Shown here in pieces: positions 1-8,133 of a DNA stretch of 58,436 nt; positions within the stretch are counted from its first letter, which is position 1; each line of letters begins with the position of its first letter. The stretch lies in NCBI GenBank assembly GCA_016125285.1, contig WGMA01000073.1:1-58436 (forward strand). The letters run 5' to 3'. This DNA comes from Phycisphaera sp. Lineage in GTDB: Bacteria; Planctomycetota; Phycisphaerae; Phycisphaerales; Zrk34. The notes beneath the pieces were generated by a model. It worked only from the letters and a program-made list of their open reading frames with translations. It was not told the DNA's origin and did not search any database. The position numbers were made by a program, and so were the translations under genes.

Positions 1-73
1 CCACCGAAGCAACAGACTCACCGCGTTCGATCGCTTCGAGCATCTTCTGACGGGTCTGAACCGGAATAGGCAT
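1..73 (-). CDS. Partial gene, N-terminus of a small HTH-like or transposase-like protein
   Basis: Only the first 24 codons are inside the window; the gene runs out over the left edge. The start is supported by an excellent Shine-Dalgarno, AAGGAGG, about 7 bases upstream of the ATG. The visible peptide starts MPIPVQTRQKMLEAIERG and continues with ESVASV, a helical stretch with the spacing of the first helices of a helix-turn-helix. This start resembles IS630-type transposases and other HTH proteins, but 24 residues are too few to assign a family. No function is claimed. Confidence 0.5.
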   Translation of the reverse strand, partial: MPIPVQTRQKMLEAIERGESVASV

Positions 74-147
74 GACGCGACCTCCTTGTCGATGCCGTAT
101 CATCGCATGTGCAACACGATCGCGCAAGATGCTCTAGCGGCTCGTGA

Positions 148-1155
148 TCAGAAGCTGATGTCGAAGCCGACGCGGAAGTACAGCGCGTCTTCGAGGTCGA
201 CGTAGGTGTCGAGGTCGCGCGAGTCCCAGCCGGTGCTGAACGACTGGCCGAACGCGTAGCCGCCGGCTGCGGTCAGCGAGCCGTTGGTGCACGGCCTCCA
301 GTTCAGTCCCAGCTCGACACGCTGCTGCTCGAAGAAGACGCGATCGGTGCGGCTGCGCTGCTTGTCGATGTAATCGCTGTGGTACGCGTGGATGTCGTTG
401 ACGTAGCTGGCATACAGGTCCAGATCGTCGAAGATGCCGACGGTGGCCGTGGCGCTGAGGGTGACCGGCAGCACGAAATGCACGTTGAGGGTCAGCGGGC
501 GGAACGGCTTCCACGTGATGTCGCTGTATGGGATGCCGGCCGAGTACCACAGGCGGTCGTTGACCTTGTGGTTGAACGTGACGGCCGGTAGCGGGATGTC
601 GGGCAGGAACGTGCGGTTGCCGTTGTAGTTGAGGGTGATCTGCCACGACATGTTGTCGTCGATGGGGTAGGTGGCGATGAGGTTGGCGATGGCGTAGATG
701 CCCTGGCTGTCGCCGAAGGGGTCTTCGCTGGCGGAGCCGACACCGGCGTTGGCGGCCAGCTCCCAGTCGCCGATCTTGCCAACGCCCATGCCGACGCCGA
801 ACGACACGTCGACGAGCCTGTCGGGCAGGACCGGCGTGCCGAGGAACGCGCCGTTGTCGTCGATGCCCATGTAGTTCAGGTCGTAGCCGACGGACAGCGC
901 GCCGCGGTCCTGGCTGAAGCGCACGCGGCCGGCGGAGTCGACGGTCCAGATGTCCACGTCGTCCTTGACGAAGCCCTTGGTCTCGGCGGTGTCGTAGACG
1001 GTGACGTCGGTCGACGCCTCGACGGACTGTTTGTCGCCCCACGGGCGGAGGATCAGGCCCGCGCCGCTCTGCGCAAACGATTCACTCACGAAGCCCAGGC
1101 AGCACAGCACGACAACGGCGGCGGCCACGATGTTGTTGAACCCGATGTTTCGCAT
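148..1155 (-). CDS. Putative outer-membrane beta-barrel protein
   Basis: A 335-residue exported protein. The start chosen is the ATG at 1155 because it opens directly on a signal peptide: a short basic start, a hydrophobic core (IVAAAVVVLCCLGF) and a likely cut after SFA. The longer open frame to 1317 would place 54 residues of non-signal sequence in front and would overlap argB. The mature part has alternating hydrophobic/polar strands rich in aromatic residues, many short Asp/Asn turns, and ends in Phe, the usual last residue of barrel proteins inserted by the BAM machinery. It may belong to the family of barrel proteins of unknown function common in planctomycetes (DUF6268-like), but that is a guess from general appearance. 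It is divergent from argB with a 106 bp gap. No strong ribosome binding site is visible. Substrate or role unknown. Confidence 0.6.
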   Translation of the reverse strand: MRNIGFNNIVAAAVVVLCCLGFVSESFAQSGAGLILRPWGDKQSVEASTDVTVYDTAETKGFVKDDVDIWTVDSAGRVRFSQDRGALSVGYDLNYMGIDDNGAFLGTPVLPDRLVDVSFGVGMGVGKIGDWELAANAGVGSASEDPFGDSQGIYAIANLIATYPIDDNMSWQITLNYNGNRTFLPDIPLPAVTFNHKVNDRLWYSAGIPYSDITWKPFRPLTLNVHFVLPVTLSATATVGIFDDLDLYASYVNDIHAYHSDYIDKQRSRTDRVFFEQQRVELGLNWRPCTNGSLTAAGGYAFGQSFSTGWDSRDLDTYVDLEDALYFRVGFDISF

Positions 1156-1200
1156 GCGCGTATGCTCGTCGGAACGCCCGCCGTTGGCAAGGGGCGGTTG

Positions 1201-1229
1201 TTGTTTGCACCCGCAGCGGCCGTTACAAT
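1201..1229 (+). promoter_or_regulatory. Candidate promoter of argB
   Basis: TTGTTT at 1201-1206 and TACAAT at 1224-1229 are 17 bases apart, a sigma70-like arrangement with a good -10 and a weak -35. The expected transcription start lies about 25 bases before the argB ATG. It sits in the divergent gap between the barrel protein and argB. Confidence 0.45.
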
Positions 1230-1261
1230 CGTCGGTTTTCCCCACCGGCGCGGAGCGGCGC

Positions 1262-2140
1262 ATGATGCAGGAAGCGATCGAAAAGGCACGGGTGCTCATC
1301 GAGGCCCACGAGTACATCCGTCAGTTCGAGAACAAGGTGATCGTGGTGAAGGTCGGCGGGTCGATCATGGACGACCCGAACCGCCTCACGGCGTTGCTGC
1401 GCGACGTGTGCTTCCTCGACGCGGTGAACATCCGCCCGGTGCTGGTGCACGGCGGCGGCAAGAGCATCTCGCAGGCGATGGCCGCGGAGGGCCTCGAGGC
1501 GCAGTTCGTGCAGGGCCGACGGTACACCGACGAGCGCACGCTCACGATCGCCGAGCACGTGCTGGTCAACGAGGTCAACAAGTTCATCGTCGACACGATC
1601 AACCAGTTCGAGCACAAGGCGATGGGGCTGCACAGCCTGGCGAGCTGCGTGATCTTCGGCAAGCGGCTGTACCTCAAGGGCGAGGAGGGCCGCAAGATCG
1701 ACGTCGGGTACGTCGGCGAGGTCGAGACGGTCAACACGGAACTGCTCAAGGCGATGGTGGAATCGGACTACATCCCGGTGATCGCGCCGATCGCGCGCGA
1801 CCGCTCGGGCGGGAAGCTGAATGTCAACGCCGACTCGGCCGCGGGCGAGGTCGCCGCGGCGCTGAAGGCCGAGAAGCTCGTGCTCGTGTCCGACACGCAC
1901 GGCATCCGCACCGGCGCCACCGACGACACGCTCGCCAGCCACCTGACCAAGAGCCAGATCGAGAAGCTGGTCGACGGCGGCGTGATCAGCGAAGGCATGC
2001 TGCCGAAGGTCGAGGCGTGCTTCACGTCGCTGGCCGCGGGCGTGCACAAGACGCACATCATCGACGGACGCATCCCCCACTCGCTGCTGCTGGAGATCTT
2101 CTCCGCCGCGGGCATCGGCACCGAGATCGTGATGGACTGA
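1262..2140 (+). CDS. argB: Acetylglutamate kinase
   Basis: This 292-residue enzyme phosphorylates N-acetyl-L-glutamate, the second step of arginine synthesis, in the cytoplasm. Amino-acid-kinase family motifs are all visible: the N-terminal KVGGSIMDD lysine/glycine loop, the LVHGGGKSIS glycine loop, and the NVNADSAAGEVAAALKAEKL segment with following VSDTHGI that forms the nucleotide and substrate sites. Length matches the family (about 260-300). ATG at 1262 (or 1265, the next codon) is chosen because GGAG lies 6 bases upstream; the frame is open further upstream to 1001 only as an overlap of the divergent gene. argF follows after an 89 bp gap that holds a hairpin repeat, so the two may be co-transcribed. 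Function is confident. Confidence 0.93.
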   Translation: MMQEAIEKARVLIEAHEYIRQFENKVIVVKVGGSIMDDPNRLTALLRDVCFLDAVNIRPVLVHGGGKSISQAMAAEGLEAQFVQGRRYTDERTLTIAEHVLVNEVNKFIVDTINQFEHKAMGLHSLASCVIFGKRLYLKGEEGRKIDVGYVGEVETVNTELLKAMVESDYIPVIAPIARDRSGGKLNVNADSAAGEVAAALKAEKLVLVSDTHGIRTGATDDTLASHLTKSQIEKLVDGGVISEGMLPKVEACFTSLAAGVHKTHIIDGRIPHSLLLEIFSAAGIGTEIVMD

Positions 2141-2144
2141 CGAG

Positions 2145-2226
2145 CAGGCGTCAGTGGCCAGGGGTCAGTAGTCAGACGACTGCGGCGCCGAACACTGACC
2201 CCTGTAACCTGACAACTGGCGCCTGA
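2145..2226. repeat. Imperfect palindromic intergenic repeat between argB and argF
   Basis: An 82-base palindrome fills almost the whole argB-argF gap. The core arms CAGGGGTCAGT (2159-2169) and ACTGACCCCTG (2194-2204) are perfect complements, and outer parts AGGCG..CAG and CTGGCGCCT also pair with small bulges. Read in text it is a string of CTGAC/GTCAG words. It looks like a mobile-repeat remnant or folded mRNA spacer. There is no T tract, so it is not a typical terminator. Confidence 0.6.
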
Positions 2227-2229
2227 CCC

Positions 2230-3147
2230 ATGACGCACTTTATCGACATCCACAACCACACGACCGAGTGGCTGAAAGGCGTGCTCGACACGGCGCACGC
2301 GCTGCGCGACGAGCGGCGTGACCGTGGACGCAACGAGCCGAAGCTGGCCGGCAGGACACTGGCGATGTTCTTCGAGAAGCCGAGCCTCCGCACGCGGGTC
2401 AGCTTCGAGCAGGCGATGTATGAACTCGGCGGCCACGCGATCGTGCTGGACAACCGCGAGGTCGGCCTGGGCACGCGCGAGTCCATCGCCGACGTCATCC
2501 GCGTGATGAACGGCATGGCGCACGCCGTGATGGCGCGCGTCTTCGAGCACCGCAAGCTCACCGAAATGGCCGAGCACGCGACGATCCCCGTGATCAACGC
2601 CCTGTCCGACACGTCGCACCCCTGCCAGGCGCTGGCGGACATCATGACGATGCAGGACGAGTTCGGCCGCGACCTGACCGGGCGCACGCTGGCGTTCATC
2701 GGCGACGGCAACAACGTGGCGCGGAGCCTGGCGCGGCTGTGCGCGAAGCTCGGCATGCGGTTCACCCTCGCCACGCCCGCCGGGTACTGCCTGCCCGAAG
2801 ACGAGCTCAAGGAGATCGCTCAGGAGAACGGCGGCGCGGAGATCGAGGTCTCCGACGACCCGTTCGACGCCGTGGCCGACGCCGACGCGGTCTACACCGA
2901 CACGTTCGTCTCGATGGGCCAGGAAGACGAGAAGGCCAAGCGGCTGGAAGTGTTCGCCGAGTACCAGGTCAACGAGCAGCTGATGGCGCGGGCGCCGAAG
3001 CACGCGATCGTGCTGCACTGCCTGCCGGCCTACCGCGGCGTGGAGATCACCGACGCGGTGATGGACGGCCCGCAGTCGCGCGTCTTCCCGCAGGCCCACA
3101 ACCGCCTGCACGCGCAAAAGGGCGTGCTCGCGACGCTGCTGACGTAA
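2230..3147 (+). CDS. argF: Ornithine carbamoyltransferase
   Basis: A 305-residue cytoplasmic enzyme that joins carbamoyl phosphate and ornithine to citrulline. The carbamoyl-phosphate loop reads FEKPSLRTRVSFE (48-60), followed by DTSHPCQALAD (127-137), the ornithine loop with D224 and SMG (228-230), and HCLPAYRG (263-270) with the catalytic Cys. The DxxxSMG loop supports ornithine rather than N-acetylornithine as substrate. PSLRTR in place of STRTR is a known variant of the family. Length is normal. The ATG start is three bases after the palindromic repeat, so the repeat arm covers the place where a ribosome binding site would be and no purine-rich site is seen. It lies directly downstream of argB, consistent with an arginine operon. 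Confidence 0.93.
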   Translation: MTHFIDIHNHTTEWLKGVLDTAHALRDERRDRGRNEPKLAGRTLAMFFEKPSLRTRVSFEQAMYELGGHAIVLDNREVGLGTRESIADVIRVMNGMAHAVMARVFEHRKLTEMAEHATIPVINALSDTSHPCQALADIMTMQDEFGRDLTGRTLAFIGDGNNVARSLARLCAKLGMRFTLATPAGYCLPEDELKEIAQENGGAEIEVSDDPFDAVADADAVYTDTFVSMGQEDEKAKRLEVFAEYQVNEQLMARAPKHAIVLHCLPAYRGVEITDAVMDGPQSRVFPQAHNRLHAQKGVLATLLT

Positions 3148-3149
3148 GA

Positions 3150-3228
3150 AGTTTCAGGTCTCAGGTTCCGTGTCTCAAGACGTGCTCGCGATGGGTGCCT
3201 TGAAACTTGAAACTTGAGACCTGAAACT
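3150..3228. repeat. Inverted repeat downstream of argF
   Basis: Arms AGTTTCAGGTCTCAGGTT (3150-3167) and AACTTGAGACCTGAAACT (3211-3228) match at 17 of 18 positions, separated by 43 bases that contain further copies of the words CTCA/TTGAAAC. It starts two bases after the argF stop and ends six bases before the next ATG. It is a different sequence from the argB-argF palindrome but has the same layout and size. No T tract follows either arm. Confidence 0.65.
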
Positions 3229-3234
3229 ACGCCC

Positions 3235-3681
3235 ATGGCCGACATCGACATCGATCGACTGGTGCTGGTAGTGATCGGCGCAGAGCTGCGTGCCGAGGCG
3301 GCGGATCGTCCGCTGGGGTACCGGCTGCGGGACACGATCGCCGGCTGGATCGCCGGACGCGTCGACGCGGACCCCCCGCCGCTGGTGCCGCTGGTCATCA
3401 GCGACGTCTGGTACCTCAACAACGACGAGCTTCACACGCGGCCGGTCATCGCGATCGGCGGCCCGGGCGTCAACGCGCTGTCCGGCTTCCTCTACGACAA
3501 GCTTCAGCCGGCGCTGCAGATCGAAAACCAGCTCATCATCCAGCTCGACGTGGAGATGCAGGACCTGCGCGCGAGTCTCTGGGGCATGAACCACCGCCAG
3601 ACCGCCGCGGCCGTGGAGCTGTTCGAGCAGCGCTACCTCGACGGATTCATGCGCGCGGCGCTCGACGAGAAAATCGTGTGA
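3235..3681 (+). CDS. Conserved-looking protein of unknown function
   Basis: A 148-residue soluble protein, acidic at the start (MADIDIDRLVLVVIGAEL). It has a mixed alpha/beta look: a region with PVIAIGGPGVNALSG that resembles a glycine-rich turn after a strand, then a helical, Gln/Glu-rich C-terminus with ELFEQRYLDGFMRAAL. No signal peptide and no transmembrane segment. The start at the ATG in CCCATGGCC is chosen because the longer frame only reads into the inverted repeat. I do not recognise a family. Codon use resembles its neighbours. Position between argF and an FAD dehydrogenase gives no clear hint of function. Confidence 0.65.
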   Translation: MADIDIDRLVLVVIGAELRAEAADRPLGYRLRDTIAGWIAGRVDADPPPLVPLVISDVWYLNNDELHTRPVIAIGGPGVNALSGFLYDKLQPALQIENQLIIQLDVEMQDLRASLWGMNHRQTAAAVELFEQRYLDGFMRAALDEKIV

Positions 3682-3759
3682 CCACCGAAGGCGTCGACTT
3701 CCCATCGCGGATACCATCACGCCGACGATTCCGCCGACCTACCCGTATCGAGGCTCCGC

Positions 3760-5361
3760 GTGTTGCGACTGACCGAAATCAAGCTGCCGATCGAACACGA
3801 CGAGGATCAGCTTGTCGATGCGATACTGCAACGCCTGAGCCTGCGGCGTGAGCAACTGCTGGGCTACACGATCTACCGCCGCGGCGTGGATGCCCGTCGT
3901 CGCGGACCGGTGTCTTTCATCTACACGCTGGACGTCGAGGCGGTCGGCGAGCCGGGCATCCTCAAACGGATGGCGGGCAACCGCCACGTTTCGCCCTCGC
4001 CGGACACGGACTACCGGTTCGTCGCGCACGCGCCGGGCGAGCTATCGTCGCGGCCGGTGGTCATCGGCACCGGCCCCTGCGGCATCTTCGCGGCGCTCAC
4101 GCTCGCACAGATGGGGTTCCGCCCGCTCATCCTCGAACGCGGCAAGCCGGTTCGCGAACGGACCAAGGACACGTTCGGCCTGTGGCGTGACCACAGGCTC
4201 AACCCCGAATCGAACGTGCAGTTCGGCGAAGGCGGCGCGGGCACGTTTTCCGACGGCAAGCTCTACAGCCAGGTCAAGGATCCCCAACACCACGGGCGCA
4301 AGGTGCTTCAGGAGTTTGTCGCCGCAGGCGCTCCGCCGGAGATTCTTTACGTCGGCAAGCCGCACATCGGCACGTTTCGGCTCGTGGGCATCGTCGAGCA
4401 GATGCGCGCCACGATCGAGTCGCTGGGCGGCGAATTCCGCTTCCAGAGCCGCGTGATCGACATCGACATCGACGACGGACAGGTGCGCGGCGTGGTCCTG
4501 GCCGACGGCGAACGGATCGCTGCCGATCACGTGGTGATGGCGATCGGACACAGCGCCCGCGACACGTTCGAGATGCTGCATCGCCGCGGCGTGGCGATCG
4601 AAGCCAAGCCGTTTTCCATCGGCTTCCGCATCGAACACCCGCAGGCGATGATCGACCGCTGCCGCCTGCGTGAAAGCGCGGGGCACCCGCTGCTGGGCGC
4701 CGCCGATTACAAGCTCGTGCACCACTGCAAGAACGGCCGATCGGTGTACAGCTTCTGCATGTGCCCCGGCGGGACCGTCGTCGCGGCGACATCGGAGGTC
4801 GGCTGCGTGGTGACCAACGGCATGAGCCAGTACTCACGCAACGAGCGGAACGCCAACGCCGGCATCGTCGTCGGCATCACGCCGGAAGATTATCCGGGCG
4901 GACCGCTGGCGGGGATCGCGTTTCAACGCCGCTGGGAGTCGCGCGCCTTCGAAGCCGGCGGCGGCAACTACGACGCGCCCGGACAGCTCGTCGGCGATTT
5001 CCTCGCCGGGCGACCGTCGACCGAATTCGGCGAGGTGTTGCCGTCGTACACGCCCGGCGTGCGGCTCGGCGATCTGAGCACGTGCCTGCCCGATTACGCG
5101 ATCGAAGCCATCCGCGAAGCGATCCCCGCGATGGATCGACAGCTCAACGGCTTCGCGCGGCACGACGCGCTGCTCACCGCCGTGGAGACACGCACGTCAT
5201 CGCCGATACGCATCGTCCGCGACGAAACCTATCAGAGCCTCAGCGTCCGCGGCCTGTTTCCCGCCGGCGAAGGCGCGGGTTACGCCGGCGGCATCCTTTC
5301 AGCCGGGATCGACGGCATCAAGGTCGCCGAAGCGGTCGCCCTGCGCGGGACCGGCCAATAA
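3760..5361 (+). CDS. FAD-dependent dehydrogenase (COG2509-like)
   Basis: A 533-residue protein starting at GTG, with GAGG six bases upstream. After about 95 N-terminal residues of ferredoxin-like alpha/beta sequence (IKLPIEHDEDQLVDAI) comes the Rossmann dinucleotide motif VIGTGPCGIFAAL (101-113) for FAD, then LILERG at the end of the second strand. QFGEGGAGTFSDGKLYS and the C-terminal LFPAGEGAGYAGGILSAGIDGI (second FAD contact) are hallmarks of the uncharacterised NAD(P)/FAD-dependent dehydrogenase group COG2509. Length fits that group. The substrate is unknown. It converges with glgP, whose stop codon is ten bases away, and no terminator is visible between them. Confidence 0.85.
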   Translation: MLRLTEIKLPIEHDEDQLVDAILQRLSLRREQLLGYTIYRRGVDARRRGPVSFIYTLDVEAVGEPGILKRMAGNRHVSPSPDTDYRFVAHAPGELSSRPVVIGTGPCGIFAALTLAQMGFRPLILERGKPVRERTKDTFGLWRDHRLNPESNVQFGEGGAGTFSDGKLYSQVKDPQHHGRKVLQEFVAAGAPPEILYVGKPHIGTFRLVGIVEQMRATIESLGGEFRFQSRVIDIDIDDGQVRGVVLADGERIAADHVVMAIGHSARDTFEMLHRRGVAIEAKPFSIGFRIEHPQAMIDRCRLRESAGHPLLGAADYKLVHHCKNGRSVYSFCMCPGGTVVAATSEVGCVVTNGMSQYSRNERNANAGIVVGITPEDYPGGPLAGIAFQRRWESRAFEAGGGNYDAPGQLVGDFLAGRPSTEFGEVLPSYTPGVRLGDLSTCLPDYAIEAIREAIPAMDRQLNGFARHDALLTAVETRTSSPIRIVRDETYQSLSVRGLFPAGEGAGYAGGILSAGIDGIKVAEAVALRGTGQ

Positions 5362-5371
5362 GCCTTACGCG

Positions 5372-8002
5372 CTACGCCTTGACGGTCACCGGCTGGACCT
5401 TCGACACGGCCGGCTCGGGCTCGTAGTCCCAGGTGATTAGGCCGGGGATGAACGGCGAGGCGAGGTCGGCGCCGCCGGGGATCACGCGGATCGCGAAGCC
5501 GTGGCGGCCGCTGTTGGGCACGATCATCTTGCCGGTGTAGCGGTGCACGCCGTCGTCGACCTTCTCGGCGTGCTGCATGTCGTGCGCGGTGCCGGGGATG
5601 ATGTTGCCCTCGCCGTCGATCGGCCCGTAGTACACCTGCACCTTCACGTCCGCGGGGCTGAGGCTGTTGAGCTCGATCTCCGCGTTGATCTCCAGCGGCT
5701 TGTGCACGCCCAGCGGCTGCGACACGTCGGCGTCGATCTTGCGGATGTTGATGTGGTGCCAGTGGCGACGCAGGTCGTGGATGTACCCCGCCAGGTCGCG
5801 CGCCCCGGCGAAGTTCTCGTCGCACAGGCGCACGGCGCGCTCGTGCGCGGGCATGTAGTACTTCTCGGTGTACTCGCGGATCATGCGGTTGGAGTTGAAA
5901 CGCGGGCCGTACTCGCGCAGGCTGCGCTTCATCCACTGCACCCATTTCTTCGGCACGCCGGCGCGCGTCCGGTCGTAGAACATCGGCACGATCTGCTTCT
6001 CGAGCAGGTTGTACAGCGCCTCGCTCTCGACCTGGTCCTGGTAGTCGTAGTTGTCGTAGGTCTCGCCGCGGCCGATCGCCCAGCCGATGTCCTTCTGCCA
6101 CGCCTCGTCCCACCAGCCGTCCAGCACCGAGCAGTTGAGCACGCCGTTGAGCGCGGCCTTCATGCCGCTGGTGCCCGACGCCTCCATCGGGCGACGCGGG
6201 TTGTTCAGCCAGACGTCGACGCCCTGCACCATGTAGCGCGCCACGGCGATGTTGTAGTTCTCGATGAACACCACGCGCTTCGACATGCCGTGCTCGCGGG
6301 CGAAGTGGACGATGTGGCGGATCAGCTCCTTGCCCTGCGTGTCGGCCGGGTGGGCCTTGCCCGCGACGACGATCTGCAGCGGACGCTCCTCGTCGGTCAG
6401 CAGCTTCGTGAGACGCTCGACGTCGCGGAACAGCAGCGCCGCGCGCTTGTACGTCGCGAACCGCCGCGCGAACCCGATCGTCAGCGCGCGGTGGTCGAAC
6501 AGGTCGTCGCACTTGTCCATGTCCTCGCTGGGCGCGCCGCGGCGTTCGAGCTGATCGCGGTGCGTCGTGCGCATCCAGCGGACGAGCTTCTGGCGGCGAC
6601 GCTCGTGGACACGCCACAGCTCCTCGTCGGGGATGTGGTCAACCGCCTCCCACATGCGCGGGTCGCCGCGGTCGGAGATCCAGTCCATCGGCAGGTAGCG
6701 GTTGAGCAGCCAGACCATGTCCGGGCTGATCCACGTGCCGCCGTGCACGCCGTTGGTCACGTGACCGATCGGCACCTCTTCGTTGGGGACGTTCGGCCAG
6801 ATGTTCGCCCACATCTTGCGGCTGACCTTGCCGTGCAGCTCCGCCACGCCGTTCGCCTGGTCGCTGGTCCGCAGCGCGAGCACGGCCATCGAGAACGATT
6901 CGTCGGGGTTGAACACGTTCTCGCGACCCAGCGCCAGCAGGTTCTCCATGTCGATGCGCAGCGTCTTGTGATATTCCTTGAGGTAGTGCTCGATCATCTG
7001 CCGCGGGAAGCGGTCGATGCCCGCCGGCACCGGCGTGTGCGTGGTGAACAGGTTGCCCGCGGCGCCGGCGCGGCGCGCTTCGTCGAAGGTCATGTCGTGC
7101 TTCTCGATGAGCATGCGGATGTGCTCGAGCGCGCTGAACGCGGCGTGGCCCTCGTTCATGTGACGCACGGTCGGCTCGTAGCCGAGCTCCGCGAGCAGGC
7201 GGCGGCCGCCGATGCCCAGCACGATCTCCTGCTTGATGCGCATCTCCATGTCGCCGCCGTAGAGCTGCGACGTGATGTTGCGGTCGGCCGGCTCGTTCGA
7301 CTCCACGTCGGTGTCCATCAGCAGCAGGCGGATGCGGCCGACCTGCGCCTCCCACACCGCGGCGTTGACCGAGCGGCCCGGCAGTTCGACGGTGACCTCG
7401 AGCTTCTCGCCGTCGTCGCCGCGCACGCGCTCCAGCGGCAGGTTCGTGAAGTCCAGGTCCGGATAGAACTCCTGCTGCCAGCCGTCGGCGTTGAGGTACT
7501 GCTGGAAGTAACCGTTGCGGTAAAGCAGGCCGATGCCGACCAGCGGCAGGCCCAGGTCGCTGGCGCTCTTGAGGTGGTCGCCGGCGAGAATGCCCAGACC
7601 GCCGGAGTAGCTCTGCAGGCACTCGGTCAGGCCGAACTCGGCGCAGAAGTAGGCGATGCACGCGTTGTCGCGCGCCTCGGCCTCGGGGTACTGCTTCTGG
7701 AACCAGCGCGGGTGCGACAGGTGCAGGCTCATCTGCTCGTGCACGCGGCCGATCGCCGACAGGTAAGACTCGTCCGCGGCCAGCGCCTCGAGGCGCGACT
7801 GCGGACACGAGCCCAGCACGATCACGGGGTTGTGCTTCGCCTCGTGCCACAGGTCGCGATCGATGCGGACGAAAAGTTCCACGGCGTCCGGCGTCCAGGT
7901 CCACCACAGGTTCCGCGCGATATCCATCAGCGGCTTAAGCGGTTCCGGCAGCGACGGGACAACCTGAAACTCGTGAATCCTGGCTTGCTTGGGTGACAGC
8001 AT
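5372..8002 (-). CDS. glgP: Alpha-glucan (glycogen/maltodextrin) phosphorylase
   Basis: An 876-residue family 35 glycosyltransferase that releases glucose-1-phosphate from glycogen or maltodextrin. It belongs to the short alpha-glucan phosphorylase type: an N-terminal DUF3417 region (about 10-125, with ARNLWWTWTPDA), then AEFGLTECLQSYSGGLGILAGDH and the pyridoxal phosphate site EASGTSGMKAALNGVLN, where Lys615 should bind the cofactor. About 110 C-terminal residues form an extra beta-rich region (INIRKIDADVSQP onward) usual in this subtype. The start ATG has AAGGA seven bases upstream. A nest of palindromes lies just ahead of the gene (see 8021-8076), which may regulate it. Function is confident; whether glycogen or shorter dextrins are the natural substrate cannot be seen. 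Confidence 0.92.
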   Translation of the reverse strand: MLSPKQARIHEFQVVPSLPEPLKPLMDIARNLWWTWTPDAVELFVRIDRDLWHEAKHNPVIVLGSCPQSRLEALAADESYLSAIGRVHEQMSLHLSHPRWFQKQYPEAEARDNACIAYFCAEFGLTECLQSYSGGLGILAGDHLKSASDLGLPLVGIGLLYRNGYFQQYLNADGWQQEFYPDLDFTNLPLERVRGDDGEKLEVTVELPGRSVNAAVWEAQVGRIRLLLMDTDVESNEPADRNITSQLYGGDMEMRIKQEIVLGIGGRRLLAELGYEPTVRHMNEGHAAFSALEHIRMLIEKHDMTFDEARRAGAAGNLFTTHTPVPAGIDRFPRQMIEHYLKEYHKTLRIDMENLLALGRENVFNPDESFSMAVLALRTSDQANGVAELHGKVSRKMWANIWPNVPNEEVPIGHVTNGVHGGTWISPDMVWLLNRYLPMDWISDRGDPRMWEAVDHIPDEELWRVHERRRQKLVRWMRTTHRDQLERRGAPSEDMDKCDDLFDHRALTIGFARRFATYKRAALLFRDVERLTKLLTDEERPLQIVVAGKAHPADTQGKELIRHIVHFAREHGMSKRVVFIENYNIAVARYMVQGVDVWLNNPRRPMEASGTSGMKAALNGVLNCSVLDGWWDEAWQKDIGWAIGRGETYDNYDYQDQVESEALYNLLEKQIVPMFYDRTRAGVPKKWVQWMKRSLREYGPRFNSNRMIREYTEKYYMPAHERAVRLCDENFAGARDLAGYIHDLRRHWHHINIRKIDADVSQPLGVHKPLEINAEIELNSLSPADVKVQVYYGPIDGEGNIIPGTAHDMQHAEKVDDGVHRYTGKMIVPNSGRHGFAIRVIPGGADLASPFIPGLITWDYEPEPAVSKVQPVTVKA

Positions 8003-8020
8003 GTCGTAGTCCTTAAGAGC

Positions 8021-8076
8021 AAAAACACCGATTTTATCGGATCACACCCATGTGTGATACCTGCGGTGTGTTTTTT
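8021..8076 (-). promoter_or_regulatory. Nested palindromes ahead of glgP (operator or terminator/attenuator)
   Basis: Two palindromes abut: CCGAT-TTT-ATCGG at 8028-8040 and ATCACAC-CCAT-GTGTGAT at 8041-8058. Around them AAAAACACCG (8021-8030) pairs with CGGTGTGTTTTTT (8064-8076) with one bulge. On the minus strand the series ends in ATCGGTGTTTTT, so it could terminate transcription from the upstream dehydrogenase gene. On the same strand TAAAAT within it (8032-8037) resembles a -10, with the 7-bp palindrome right upstream as a possible operator. Both readings remain open. Confidence 0.5.
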
Positions 8077-8133
8077 ACATGTGTGTCGGAAAGATGGCGT
8101 TTGAATACGTAGACGCCACGATGTGAGTCTCCT

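Noticed and set aside
2230-3147. N-acetylornithine carbamoyltransferase instead of ornithine carbamoyltransferase
   Set aside because: The PSLRTR loop alone could suggest it, but the DxxxSMG ornithine loop and HCLP motif fit the ornithine enzyme.
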